NCBI GenBank assembly: GCA_949775045.1
Contig: OX459104.1
Span: forward strand, 8,789,655 to 8,853,654
Origin: Metridium senile
Taxonomy: Eukaryota; Cnidaria; Anthozoa; Actiniaria; Metridiidae
Length of the DNA: 64,000 nt
Direction: 5' to 3'
Below the pieces are notes generated by a model. That model searched no databases. It worked only from the letters and a program-made list of their open reading frames with translations, and was not told the DNA's origin. Positions 54,172 to 64,000 of the stretch are shown here, piece after piece. Both the position numbers and the translations under genes were made by a program. Numbering within the stretch: the first letter of the stretch is position 1; each line of letters begins with the position of its first letter.

Positions 54172-55076
54172 TTACCAGAAATCGAAGACATGTGACGTCA
54201 CCGCATGCTAAAGTTAGATTTGTGGCATTTAAAAATGGCCGCTCAGAATTACTGATAAATGTATGGGCTCAGAAAGAAAATGTCTAATATACTTGCTAAA
54301 TATCATTGTACTATCGGTGCCGCCTCCTAACTTTTAACTCGAGTATAAGTTCTATTCATTTATGCAAGTTAAGTTTGATTTAGTTTTCTCAATATGCAGC
54401 ACGAAGGAATAATATTATTGAGAAATAATTGCTTTACTTTAGTCTTTATTTCAGCGAAAAATGTGTAATTTACCTTGTGTTCAGCATCGCCTGCCATCGA
54501 CAGTTTACATGGATCTATCCTTGCCGCCTTCTTAAAATGCTTCTGAGATTACGGGCTTTTCAATACTGTTTTAGAAGTCTTTCCAAGTAATACACCAATG
54601 ACGCAGATTAACAGTAAAAAGTGATGATTTTTTAGTTTTAAAAATTTCCATTTTACACCAAAATATCATAAAAAATGACCGATAAATCCTGCAAAGAAGC
54701 TTGTTTCGATCGTCGAGTCGATTGCAATGTTTACAGCTTAGTAGCCTGGTGATTTTACGTGTAATTCCGCTGTTTAAAGAATCCGAAGGCTTCTTAAGCG
54801 GGAAATTCAAAATTCAAAGTTCATAAGAATGGTCTTCCTGTGTCCTTTTGAAAGTGACCTAATTCGTTCGAATTATTCTATGCCGAGCGTAAGCGGGCGC
54901 TTCAATTTTAAATATATCAACTGTACCAGAAGCGCTTGGTACTTCTAAACAAACTTATAATAGTTTGGTTTTGATAAATTGATTTATTTCGATAGAAATT
55001 CGAGGATAATTCTGGACTGCCAGTAGACCGCTGGTCATAATATCGCGGACGTAAAATGTCTTAGATTTCTGGTAAT
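54172..55076. mobile_element. Inverted-repeat element inserted in the minisatellite
   Basis: The left end 'cattaccagaaatcgaagac' and the right end 'gtcttagatttctggtaatg' are inverted, and the insertion falls in the middle of a repeat unit ('gaacactc' | 'cgccgaagg'). About 905 bp. A 79-codon reverse frame (54810-54571) is not recognised. Confidence 0.72.
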
Positions 55077-55780
55077 GCGCCGAAGGAATCATTAATCCAC
55101 AATAGTCTGTCTCCCTGTACGCGGGAAAATCATTCACTTTTATGTACTATTATAGTCACCCAACGAACACTCGCCGAAGGAATCATTCTACAATAGTCTG
55201 CCTCCCTGTACGCGGGAAAATCATTCACTTTTATGTACTATTATAGTCATCCAACGAACACTCGCCGAAGGAATCATTAATCCACAATAGTCTGTCTCCC
55301 TGTACGCGGGAAAATCATTCACTTTTATGTACTATTATAGTCACCCAACGAACACTCGCCGAAGGAATCATTCTACAATAGTCTGCCTCCCTGTACGCGG
55401 GAAAATCATTCACTTTTATGTACTATTATAGTCATCCAACGAACACTCGCCGAAGGAATCATTAATCCACAATAGTCTGTCTCCCTGTACGCGGGAAAAT
55501 CATTCACTTTTATGTACTATTATAGTCATCCAACGAACACTCGCCGAAGGAATCATTCTACAATAGTCTGCCTCCCTGTACGCGGGAAAATCATTCACTT
55601 TTATGTACTATTATAGTCATCCAACGAACACTCGCCGAAGGAATCATTCTACAATAGTCTGCCTCCCTGTACGCGGGAAAATCATTCACTTTTATGTACT
55701 ATTATAGTCATCCAACGAACACTCTCCGAAGGAATCATTCTACAATAGCCTGCCTCCCTGGCCTGTACGCGGGAATTGTT
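55077..55780. repeat. Tandem repeat of about 91-bp unit inside the retroelement, right block (homogeneous)
   Basis: Eight near-identical units. They alternate between two subtypes, with 'attaatccacaatagtctgt' or 'attctacaatagtctgcc', in higher-order dimers. Confidence 0.92.
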
Positions 55781-56104
55781 CTCCTATTTTAGATAAACCC
55801 ATCATATACGCTATTGAAAAACCCCGACTATAAGATAAGCTAAACTCTAGCTAAAAATAAATTACTATCTTAAGCGTTACCCACGCGTGCACGACGCTTG
55901 TTGAAGGCACTCAAGCTTATCAGGAATATGCAAATACATTTTAGTAAGAATAATCTTTGTTATCTGAATAGTCCGTTGATTTAGAAATAACGCTTCATGT
56001 ACAAGTTTGCAACAAAATTACTCGATTCAGTCCTCAATAAACTAGGATACATCAATGAGTCAACTTGTACCGTAAAACTTGGGTTTTGAATGTAATATAT
56101 TTAC

Positions 56105-56260
56105 CTCAAGCTTCACTTGAGTCGTTGCTGGCTGAGCTTGGGCGGCTGCTTCGGTGGCCGGCGCATTTTGTGCTTGCAGTATCGGAGCTGGTGGTTCTTG
56201 TCCTTCGCCTACAACTGGCGCTGCGGGAACTTGTATTTCTCCAGCTTCGTCGTCTGACAT
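56105..56260 (-). pseudogene. Gag N-terminal exon candidate of the retroelement
   Basis: An acidic, Pro/Ala/Gln-rich start (MSDDEAGEIQVPAAPVVGEG) is followed after 52 codons by a good donor ('cttgag|gtaaat'). It lies just inside A1, where a DIRS-order gag would begin. The joining exon is uncertain because the phase does not fit the gag frame at 53458-52901. Confidence 0.5.
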
Positions 56261-56295
56261 TTCTCGCGTGGTCGTTCTTGAACACAGTACTAAGA

Positions 56296-56469
56296 GTTTT
56301 CTAGTGGGTCCGCCGCGCTGATCAATCAACTGAATGAGCAGAGAGTGTTCTCTCGCATTTATAATGCCCCTCTACATTCCTCACGGGCCTATTCTATCCG
56401 TATTCCATCGTGTATAAACAATAATTCTATTATTTCATCTTCGCATCTCATTAGAGTATTAAGAATAGT
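56296..56469 (-). repeat. Split direct repeat A1 (5' end of retroelement)
   Basis: Copy of A2 (49872-50045) with two single-base differences. Its outer edge is 'agaatagt', followed by unrelated host sequence. Confidence 0.88.
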
Positions 56470-56592
56470 CAACTGTCTGACTTGGGCGTTCTGTGGTGTC
56501 ACGCTCTATAGTCAAAACTACTTGGCAATAGGTCAAAATACGCTCTTCAAGCAAATGCACACCAACATTTCGCTCAAGCACTAAGTTTGTTT

Positions 56593-56633
56593 GCATTCGT
56601 AGGTACAGTAAACGACTGCAAATCTCAGCGAAC
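56593..56633 (+). promoter_or_regulatory. Possible 5' UTR splice acceptor just upstream of the transporter ATG
   Basis: 'tttgtttgcattcgtag' (ending 56602) is a plausible acceptor 31 bp before the ATG. If it is used, the first exon and promoter lie upstream, possibly on the far side of the retroelement. Confidence 0.3.
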
Positions 56634-59600
56634 ATGACCACTTGTCAAACGCGATTCGCTAGCTGTCGAACTAGATGCAAATCAGTCCAACGGAAGGATC
56701 TGCTTCTACCTCTGATAATCACTGGTGCAGTTCTTGGCTTTCTAATCGGCGTGTTAATAAGCAGCTCTGTCAACTCAATTGTGAATCCAGAGGAGCGCAA
56801 GACAACATTAATGCTGATTGGATTCCCGGGAGAGCTTTTGCTAAATATGCTCAAGATGATAGTGCTGCCTTTAATTGTGGCGAGCTTAATCAAAGCGTTG
56901 TCTTCACTCGATTCGACATCGACTGGAAAGATCGGACGTCGTCTGTTCTTGTACTATTTTCTTACGACAATATGTGCAAGTCTAATTGGTATGATTATGG
57001 TGGTCACTATTCGTCCTGGTAGAATTGGTAAAGAAGATACAAGTTTCTCGAATGATTCTAAGTATCGAACAATCGATTCATTCCTCGACTTATTCAGGTA
57101 AATTTATTGATTGGGTTAAGTTCTTGATAAATGCGACATTATTTTAATATGTGCAGGTGTAGTTGGTTATGACCGTAAGTATTCGCCCTGGTAGAATTGG
57201 TTCATTATTCGACTTATTCAGGTAAATCTATTTGTGGGGTTAAATTCTTGATACTGATACGACTTTAGCAAAGATATGAGACGACGTTTATTTGTTATCA
57301 CGACAACATCTTCGGTTCACTGAACAATGAAGTCAAATCGAATGGCATGTTGTAAAATCCGGACTCGGACCCAGACCAGTAGGACCTGGACCCGGACCAG
57401 GACCCGAACCCGGACTTGAAAATATAAATAAATGTATGAATAAAATAATTTCAATAATAAATAAATAAATAAACTATAAAAATGAATAAATTGAATGTAA
57501 ATTAAAAATTCAAATCATGTATTTGTAGTATAACAACGTAAATATCAGACTTGTCAGCGGATCACGGACTGACGGAACGACGGACCGTAAGGGAAATGGA
57601 GGACAACCAAAAAAAATACAAATAAAACAACAACATTGAATAATTATTTTTCGCTTCAAATCATCTCAAGCTAATCCGAGAAAATAATTACATAATCGTA
57701 ATGGAGCGGTCTAAACTGTAAGCGCTTTCAAAATGTTCTAACAATGATCCACGAGTTGGCCATAGGTGGCCTTTGATTAGTTCTTGTGACTATTATTACT
57801 ATTATTAACGGGCCAACTGGCGTATGAATTCTCTCTAGCTCAAACTAAGCAAAAACAGATGATATCTAGCATTTCGAATTAAATGTTTCTTCACATTTTT
57901 ATTCACCTTTTGCCTAAAACAAAACCCGCAGTGAAACGCTGTAAACATATTTTTGCGATCCAAAGTTTATCATGAGCTCAAGCTGTTTTGTCATGCATGA
58001 GTTCTTATCATGAGTTCCATGATAATGGGACAGCCCTATATTAAAGTCAGTGTCTATTAGTCGTGTTTATATAACTGATAACCTGTATGATGCAATTCTT
58101 CGCTTTAATATTTATAACGAAAGTTGTTAACGTGGATTTGTGACATGTGCTTATTGATTCCTGCCAGGGAAAAACCGCACGTACGAAAAGTCGCTGTACT
58201 GTAATCATATTTTCTATGTTATTTTACTTGGATGAACTCCGTAGAGGTAACACAGATATACTGTAATTGAACATTGTTTGATATGGGGAGGGGGACAGGT
58301 AACGACGTCTTTCTATTTATAGAATTACTTGCCGTGTGACCTCTACGGCAAAAGACAAAACAAGCACCCAAATTATCAGCGAATTAAGAAATCAGTAGAA
58401 AAAAAAACACGTTATTTCTATTGTTGCTTACATATTTAGAGGTCGTCCAAGTAAACTGAAAACGGCAGAAATAGTCGTGCGAAAACAAATGGTCGGTATG
58501 AATCCATTAATCGTTGTCACAATTTCATTGACAAATGATCCGTTTGTTTCGCTTAGTTTGACCTAGAGATAATTCATACACCAGTTGGCCCGTTAATAAT
58601 AGTAATACTAGTCACAAAAACCAAGAACAATAGTGTATTTAGTTAAATGGCAAAGAATTTAAAGATTGTCAGTTACATATTAATTATATAATCATTCATT
58701 CATTTATTCATTCATTCACCCATAAAGTTTTTGTTCGTTTGTTTGTATATTTATTTAATTTATTAATTTATTTGAATTAATTTATTCATTTTATAGGGTG
58801 ATATATAGACGAATAAATGAATAAACGATCGTAAAAAATGTAATGTAAACGAGACAATGTAACAAAGTCAGGGTGAATTAGAAGTAAAAGTGAGTTGTTA
58901 TACAACAAATATACATGATTTGAATTTTTAATTTACATTCAATTTATGCATTTTATAATTTATTTATTATACATTTATTTATAAATTTCAAGTCCGGGTC
59001 CGGGTCCGGGTCCGGGTCCGGGTCCGGGTCCGAGTCCAGGTTTTACAACATGCCAAATCGAAATAGAGCGATATGGTTTATACCAGCATATTTTGTTCAA
59101 AGTTTTAAGATGTTCAAATTGCGCACATTCAAAATTCCAGACGAGGATATCCGATACTTGAAAAAAATACTACTTGAGTACCTGAGTACCGCTCTTAGAT
59201 AATATATAGGAATGTAACGCAAAGAGCTTATGCCTTCACGCCATATGTCAAGGAGTCTCACTATTTTGGATGTTATCTCACAAAATAGACCAAATCGGCT
59301 AACGGGTTGCTATGTACGTTTCAACTCAATTCAAAACCTCTGGATATATAATAGCCTGATTTTCAGAGCGGGCCTGGGTCCTGCACTATCACAAAATCTT
59401 CCACGATAAGAATAAGAATCTTATATTCCAAAAATATTTAAATTGGGTCAAAACGTACATAGCAACGAGTATATGACGATTTTGTCTATCCCCGATTAAT
59501 CCACAAACCCATAGGATGTTTTTACACCTTTGGTGCCAAAGAAAAGAAAAGAAGAGAAAAATACAGAGAAGAGAAGAGAAGAGAAAAGAAGAGAAGAGAA

Positions 59601-62600
59601 GAGAAGAGAAGAGAAGAGAAGAGAAGAGAAGAGAAGAGAAGAGAAGAGAAGAGAAGAGAAGAGAAGAGAAGAGAAGAGAAGAGAAGAGAAGAGAAGTGAA
59701 GTGAAGAGAAACAAAGAAAAACAAAGAAAAGAAAAGAAAAGAAAAGAAAAGAAAAGAAAAGAAAAGAAAAGAAAAGAAAAGAAAAGAAAAGAAAAGAAAA
59801 AAAAAGAAAAGAAAAGAAAAGAAAAGAAAATCACCATGATGCCCGAATGGAATATATCCAATGATCCATTTCAGCTTCTAGATTAAACTCTTGGCTTTTT
59901 TCAGAGACAACTTTTATTGAATAACCACATTCTTTATTTTAGAAACATATTTCCAAACAACATTGTCGCTGCATGCTTTATGGGGGTGAGTATATATACT
60001 GTATTTACAGTTCACGTTTTACATTTTTTGTTGCCAACGCATCATCATAAACACCATCGTAATTATTATCATCATTATTATCATCATTATTATCATCATC
60101 ACAATCATCATCGTCATCTGCATCGCAATCATCATCATTTTAATCATCATTTGTATATTTATCATCTGTAGACAGGTTGTGAGTATGAGTAAATTAGTTT
60201 GATGTCTGCAAATTTAAGAAAGTGATTTTTTTTTCATAATCATATCCATCTTCATCATAACTATCATCATCATCAACTTCATTATCACTAGTATCATCAT
60301 CATTATAATCATTACTATCATCATCATTATCATCATCATTATCATCATCATTATCATCATCATTATCATCATCATTATAATCATTATCATCATCATCATT
60401 ATCATCATCATTATCATCATCATTATCATCAACATTATCATCAACATTATCATCATCATTATCATCATCATTATCATCATCATTATAATCATTATCATCA
60501 TCATCATTATCATCATCATTATCATCATCATTATCATCAACATTATCATCATCATTATAATCATTACTATCATCATCATTATCATCATCATTATCATCAT
60601 CATTATAATCATTACTATCATCATCATTATCATCATCATTATCATCATCATTATAATCATTATCATCATCATCATTATCATCATCATTATCATCATCATT
60701 ATCATCATCATTATTATCATCATTATAATCATTATCATCATCATCATTATCATCATCATTATCATCATCATTATCATCATCATTATCATCATCATTATCA
60801 TCATCATTATAATCATTACTATCATCATCATTATCATCATCATTATCATCATCATTATCATCATCATTATCATCATCATTATCATCATTACTATCATCAT
60901 CATTATCATCATCATTATCATCATTGTCGTCAATAGGCTTCAAGTCTACGCGACTAGTCCGAAAGGTAGCATGGGTAGAAATCACTAAAGCAGCGAATTA
61001 TTCATAATTAGTTGATTGAGTGCGCGTGGTATTGCATTAGATAATGCGCGCATTTATCCGCTCCGGTGATTTCTACCCATGCTACCTTTCGGTCTAGTCG
61101 CGTACACTTGAAGCCTATTGAAGACAATGGTTTTTGAATTGATTGTATGTATTCACCTATATTTTCCAGGTTAAAACCAAATACATGCCTTCTCCTGGTA
61201 AATACATATCCTACAACACCACTACAAACACCACAGCAACCAACCTCAAGACTTCACTCTTCACCAATGGCACCCACAATATCACTATGGTAACGCGTGA
61301 AGTCTATCCACCAACTTCCAATATCCCGGATGGAACAAAGAATTCTTGGGGTACCAATGTGGTTGGGATAACGATATTCTGTGTAGTGTTTGGAGTAGTT
61401 CTTGGTCAGCTTGGCGAGAAAGGAAAGCCGGTGAAGGATTTCTTTAGTACTCTGGATTTAATTATTATGAAGATTGTGACACTTATTATGTGGTAGGTGA
61501 CATAAACTTTATTCATAATAGTGGGTTGCCTGTGTTGAGCCTACGTTTTCTTGGTCAGTGACTATATAGTATGGGTATTCTGGCCACCATAAATTTCGTA
61601 AATCATAGTATGCAAAGTATAAGTTCAATAAAGCCAGTTAAACATGGTTACAACAGTAGGTAAGATTTGTACTCTTTTGGAACAGGGGAGGGGGGGATAA
61701 AGCATATATCAGTTTGGGCCCACAGTAGCCTGCATAGCTGGCCCTGGTGGATTGGGGAGAGAGGCGGAGGGATTGGGGAGAGGAGGAGAGGGGAAGAGAA
61801 GGAAAAAAGCGCCTGCCCGCAAGGCCATGTATTTTACATGTTTACGGTCTGATTGGCTCATTCTTGACAATTGATTGACAGATATTGGGATAGGTCATGA
61901 CGAAAACCAGAACACACTTTCATTCGGCTTCTTTGCTTGTAAACATGGCAAATGTTTATATATAGTTATGGTAGTAAACGGCGAGTATTACTCAACTTTC
62001 AAGTAAGGTAAATTCTCTTGGCCTGACGACAGCCGATCTATCCGATGAAGCGGTATGCTGTTATAATATTAGGTCCAGCGAGATTTCTCGACGAGCTGAA
62101 ACTTTTTCAATGTTCCTCAATCTAAGCTACATTTATTTCCACACTTTTTCCAAGCTAGAGTGGAATAATATAGTTATCATTTGAAGATGAAACATCGGAC
62201 TTATCAGCTTTCTTGGTGAATGATTCGAATTGTTTTTATTGCTGTATCACATGCAGCCGTTGATTCTGTGTTCTATAAATCGCTCGTAAAACCTGACTTT
62301 ATTTTTACTTGAATTAAAAGCAATTATCCCATGTCGTTCTTTGAATGTTAGATTTTCTATGAGGGTAATTGTTTTCACAAGAAATTGCGTATTGAAAGTT
62401 AAACTACTAACGTACAAACAAGGCCAGTTAGTATCAAACTGAGAAGTTCTGGTTAGCCCTTACTTCCGGTGCGCTATTATAAGTAGTGGGCGGTTAACTA
62501 AATAAGACAGCCTTGCGGGCAGGCTCTCCCTTCCTTCTCTCCCTCCTCCCCCTCCCCTCCCCTCCCCTCTCCCCCTTTTCCCCAGAGAGCCAGGGTACGC

Positions 62601-63013
62601 AGGCTAGGCCCACAGTAATTGGGCGATGCTGTTGTGGTTTCCCTGCCTATTGTCTTAATTGCTAATTTACTTATTTATTTCGTATATTTATTATTTGTTA
62701 ACGTAAAATTTATTTAGGCGAAGCGGATAAAATAAAATAAAATAAAAATAAGTATAATCATTAATTATGTCTTTCCCAGGTTTTCTCCTATTGGCATCTT
62801 CTGTATAGTTTGCGCTAAAGTTGCCCAAATGAGTGACGTCACAGGCACTCTGCAAATGATTGGTTTATTTATTCTAACAGTAGCCTCAGGTGTGGCTATT
62901 CATGGGTTTCTGGTTCTGCCTTTATTCTATTTTGTAATGACCAGGAAGAACCCTTATAAGTTTATGATGGGAATGAGTGATGCACTGGTCACTGCTTTCG
63001 GCATTAGCTCGAG
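56634..63013 (+). CDS. Excitatory amino-acid transporter (SLC1 family), 3' end beyond the window
   Basis: Exons 56634-57097, 59943-59985, 61170-61492 and 62780-63013 (GT/AG, phases match) encode 354 residues of a protein that is usually about 500-570 long. TM1 is 'LPLIITGAVLGFLIGVLIS'. TM2 contains the family signature 'GELLLNMLKMIVLPLIVASL'. TM3 is 'FLYYFLTTICASLIGMIMVV'. A long extracellular loop in exon 3 carries several N-glycosylation sequons ('YNTTTNTTATN', 'NGTHNITM'). 'FSTLDLIIMKIVTLIMWFSP' with 'IGIFCIVCAKVA' is the TM4-TM5 region, and the last exon stops at 'ALVTAFGISS', where hairpin HP1 begins. Such carriers couple Na+ and H+ import to uptake of glutamate or aspartate at the plasma membrane; in a cnidarian a role in neural or epithelial glutamate clearance is inferred. 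ASCT-type neutral transport cannot be excluded because the substrate-binding TM7-TM8 region is missing. Confidence 0.9.
57343..59054. mobile_element. Large foldback element with GGACCC-array arms, hAT-like 8-bp duplication, transporter intron 1
   Basis: The ends 'ggcatgttgtaaaatccgg' and 'caggttttacaacatgcc' are inverted, and the arms extend about 190 bp. Each contains a hexamer array, 'cggacc' type on the left (57360-57415) and 'gggtcc' type on the right (58989-59038). Flanking 'aaatcgaa' is duplicated at 57335-57342 and 59055-59062. A second inverted pair lies inside ('taacgggccaactgg' near 57807 and 'ccagttggcccgttaa' near 58580). No transposase is seen. Confidence 0.8.
59530..59830. repeat. 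(AGAAG)n then (AAAAG)n purine microsatellite
   Basis: Two adjoining pentamer tracts, 'agaag' (59568-59700) and 'aaaag' (59725-59829), in transporter intron 1, ending about 110 bp before exon 2. Long KEEKR-type and SFLLFS-type frames on both strands are artefacts. Confidence 0.95.
60230..60925. repeat. (ATCATCATT)n array in transporter intron 2
   Basis: About 700 bp of nonamers 'atcatcatt' with punctuated 'ataatcatt' and 'actatcatc' variants in a 30-60 bp higher-order pattern. It produces long DDND-type and MMIM-type reverse frames that are not genes. Confidence 0.95.
60929..61123. mobile_element. Foldback MITE with about 60-bp arms
   Basis: The left arm 'caataggcttcaagtctacg' with 'ccgaaaggtagcatgggtag' is inverted on the right ('ctacccatgctacctttcgg' to 'cacttgaagcctattg'). 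It is about 46 bp from the acceptor of transporter exon 3. Confidence 0.85.
61727..62606. mobile_element. MULE-like element, 0.88 kb, with 10-bp target duplication
   Basis: The left arm 'agcctgcatagctggccctg' with a G-rich run and 'gcctgcccgcaaggc' is inverted on the right ('gccttgcgggcaggc', C-rich run, 'agccagggtacgcaggct'). Flanking 'ggcccacagt' lies at 61717-61726 and 62607-62616. The terminus resembles the elements at 6036 and 11515. Confidence 0.82.
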
Positions 63014-63019
63014 GTAAGC

Positions 63020-63085
63020 TAGTCTCCCTCGCAGACGTTCTTAGTGTCGTCACGCAACACTAAGAACGGCTGCGAGGGAGACTAG
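63020..63085. mobile_element. Tiny MITE (about 66 bp) inserted at the splice donor of transporter exon 4
   Basis: A near-perfect hairpin, 'tagtctccctcgcag' plus 'cgttcttagtgt' pairing with 'acactaagaacg' plus 'ctgcgagggagacta'. The flanking 8-bp repeat 'aggtaagc' (63012-63019 and 63086-63093) is the donor sequence itself, now present twice. Confidence 0.8.
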
Positions 63086-63229
63086 AGGTAAGCAGGTAAC
63101 TAATATTAATTCGTTTTCCATTCGTAAATGTTTTTGTTTGGTCATCACTTGATTTATCTATAATATTTCATTGATTAATTGATTCATTAATTCAGTCATT
63201 CATTTATTCAGTTAGCCAGTCAGTCATTT

Positions 63230-63960
63230 GTTTGTTAAGTTCGTTTCTTATTTCTATTGTTCGTCCTTTCTTCGGTTCTTACTAAATTCTTTCTTTTCAT
63301 CAATCGTTCCTTCCTTTCTGACTTCTATTCTACATACTTTTCTTCGCTTGTTTCCTTCCTTCCTTCCTTTTTTTCTTGCTTCCTTCCCTTCCCTCTACCC
63401 TTTCTTTTATCCTTCTTTCCTTCCTTCGTTTTTACTTTCTTGTTTCTTCACTTACCTTTTCCCTTCTTTTTATCCTATCTTTCTTCCTGCATTCCTTGCA
63501 ACATTCCTTTTATTTTTGCTACCTTCTCTCATCCCATCCTTTCTTCCAATTCAATTATTCCTTCCTTCCTTTTTTTCGTCTTGCCTCTTTCTCTTGCCTC
63601 TACCCTTTCTTTTATCCTTCTTTCCTTCCTTCCTCTTTTTTTCTTGCTTCGTCACTTGCCTTTTCCTTTGGTTTCATCCTTTCTTCCTTCCTGCATTATT
63701 TGCAAAATTCCTTGCAACATTCCGTTTTTTCCTTTCTTTTCTCCTCCCATCCTTCCTTCCAATTTATTCATTCTGTCATTCCTTTTTTCCTTTCTTCCTT
63801 CTTCATTCAATTGTTTTTTCGTCCGTTCATTCGCTTTTTCATCCCTTCCTTCGTTGATCCATTCATTCATTCATCCATTCATCCATTCATTCATTCATTC
63901 ATTCATTTATTCATTCATTCATTCATTCATTCATTCATACATTCATTCATTCATTTGATA
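63230..63960. repeat. CTTCC-rich low-complexity tract and (CATT)n microsatellite
   Basis: Pyrimidine-rich sequence of loosely repeated 'ccttcctt' and 'tttcttcc' ends in a 'cattcatt' array (63856-63955). Phe/Leu/Pro/Ser-rich frames of about 200 codons here are composition artefacts. Confidence 0.85.
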
Positions 63961-64000
63961 TCCTTATATTTTAAGTTCTGCAACTCTTCCCACTACCATT

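Larger units (their letters stand above)
49721..56469 (-). mobile_element. Tyrosine-recombinase retrotransposon (DIRS order, PAT/Ngaro-like) with split direct repeats
   Basis: Read on the reverse strand the order is A1 (56469-56296), gag remnants, RT/RNase H remnant, tyrosine recombinase, B1 (50111-50046), A2 (50045-49872), an 85-bp segment with an 11-bp-stem hairpin, then B2 (49786-49721). A1 and A2 are 174 bp with about two mismatches. B1 and B2 are 66 bp with one mismatch. This A1...B1-A2-B2 arrangement is the signature of PAT and Ngaro elements, which integrate through a circular intermediate. On the plus strand AGT precedes B2, ends A1 and sits at the A2/B1 junction, as expected of a crossover core. 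The RT core is not found, so this copy looks internally deleted. Confidence 0.85.

Noticed and set aside
55077..55780. CRISPR array or rDNA-like spacer
   Set aside because: Whole 91-bp units are repeated, including the would-be spacers, inside a retroelement.
59389..59886. Long SFLLFS / KEEKR frames on both strands
   Set aside because: By-product of the AGAAG and AAAAG pentamer tracts.
60194..60985. 263-codon reverse frame of DDND repeats and an overlapping 239-codon MMIM frame
   Set aside because: Both are frames of the (ATCATCATT)n array in a transporter intron; the lack of stops comes from the repeat unit.
63228..63958. Frames of 209 and 233 codons rich in Phe, Leu, Pro and Ser, at first glance multi-pass membrane proteins
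   Set aside because: Pyrimidine-rich low-complexity sequence is open in several frames at once; no splice logic and no family features.

Overview
This is a window of animal nuclear DNA: AT-rich, intron-rich and packed with short inverted-repeat transposons and microsatellites. The genes (spliced SRCR receptor, GH9 cellulase with CBM2, SLC1 glutamate transporter, myotrophin-like ankyrin protein, DIRS-order tyrosine-recombinase retroelement, LINE fragments) fit an invertebrate. I favour an anthozoan cnidarian of sea-anemone type, but that is inference from gene and repeat content; no marker in the window fixes the species. An assembly gap lies at 24117-24316.

Layout. (1) 353-8365 (+): 3' part of a single-pass membrane protein with three SRCR units and a membrane-proximal FN3-like domain resembling that of receptor tyrosine phosphatases, but with a short non-catalytic tail. 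(2) 13409-17280 (-): an 11-exon gene, reconstructed from splice sites and phases, for a secreted 274-residue protein. It has a signal peptide, an Arg/Gly/Ser stretch, six very arginine-rich amphipathic repeats each on its own tiny phase-2 exon, and a C-terminal domain with the His...Asn-Cys signature of permuted NlpC/P60 (LRAT-like) folds. This is the most novel item here. (3) About 17.3-27.3 kb: no gene, but a 1.1-kb direct duplication, two LINE reverse-transcriptase C-terminal fragments and a MITE family. (4) 27380-33116 (+): a 134-residue myotrophin/V-1-like ankyrin protein in four coding exons plus a 3' UTR exon. (5) 34.5-40.5 kb: MITEs and a decayed satellite. (6) 40559-46516 (+): an intact secreted endoglucanase (signal peptide, CBM2, Thr-rich linker, GH9). 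(7) 46.9-49.5 kb: DNA transposons. (8) 49721-56469 (-): a tyrosine-recombinase retroelement with A1...B1-A2...B2 split direct repeats, intact recombinase, decayed gag and no visible RT core. (9) 56634 to the window edge (+): 5' two-thirds of an excitatory amino-acid transporter (SLC1), starting 165 bp from the retroelement end.

The genes do not form a pathway; they are neighbours in a repeat-rich stretch. Much of the non-coding DNA is explained by foldback or terminal-inverted-repeat elements, often nested and several with perfect 8-10 bp target duplications. One of about 66 bp sits exactly at a splice donor of the transporter and has duplicated that donor.

Exon boundaries were inferred by eye from GT/AG sites and matching phases. 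No alignment, transcript or database search was available.
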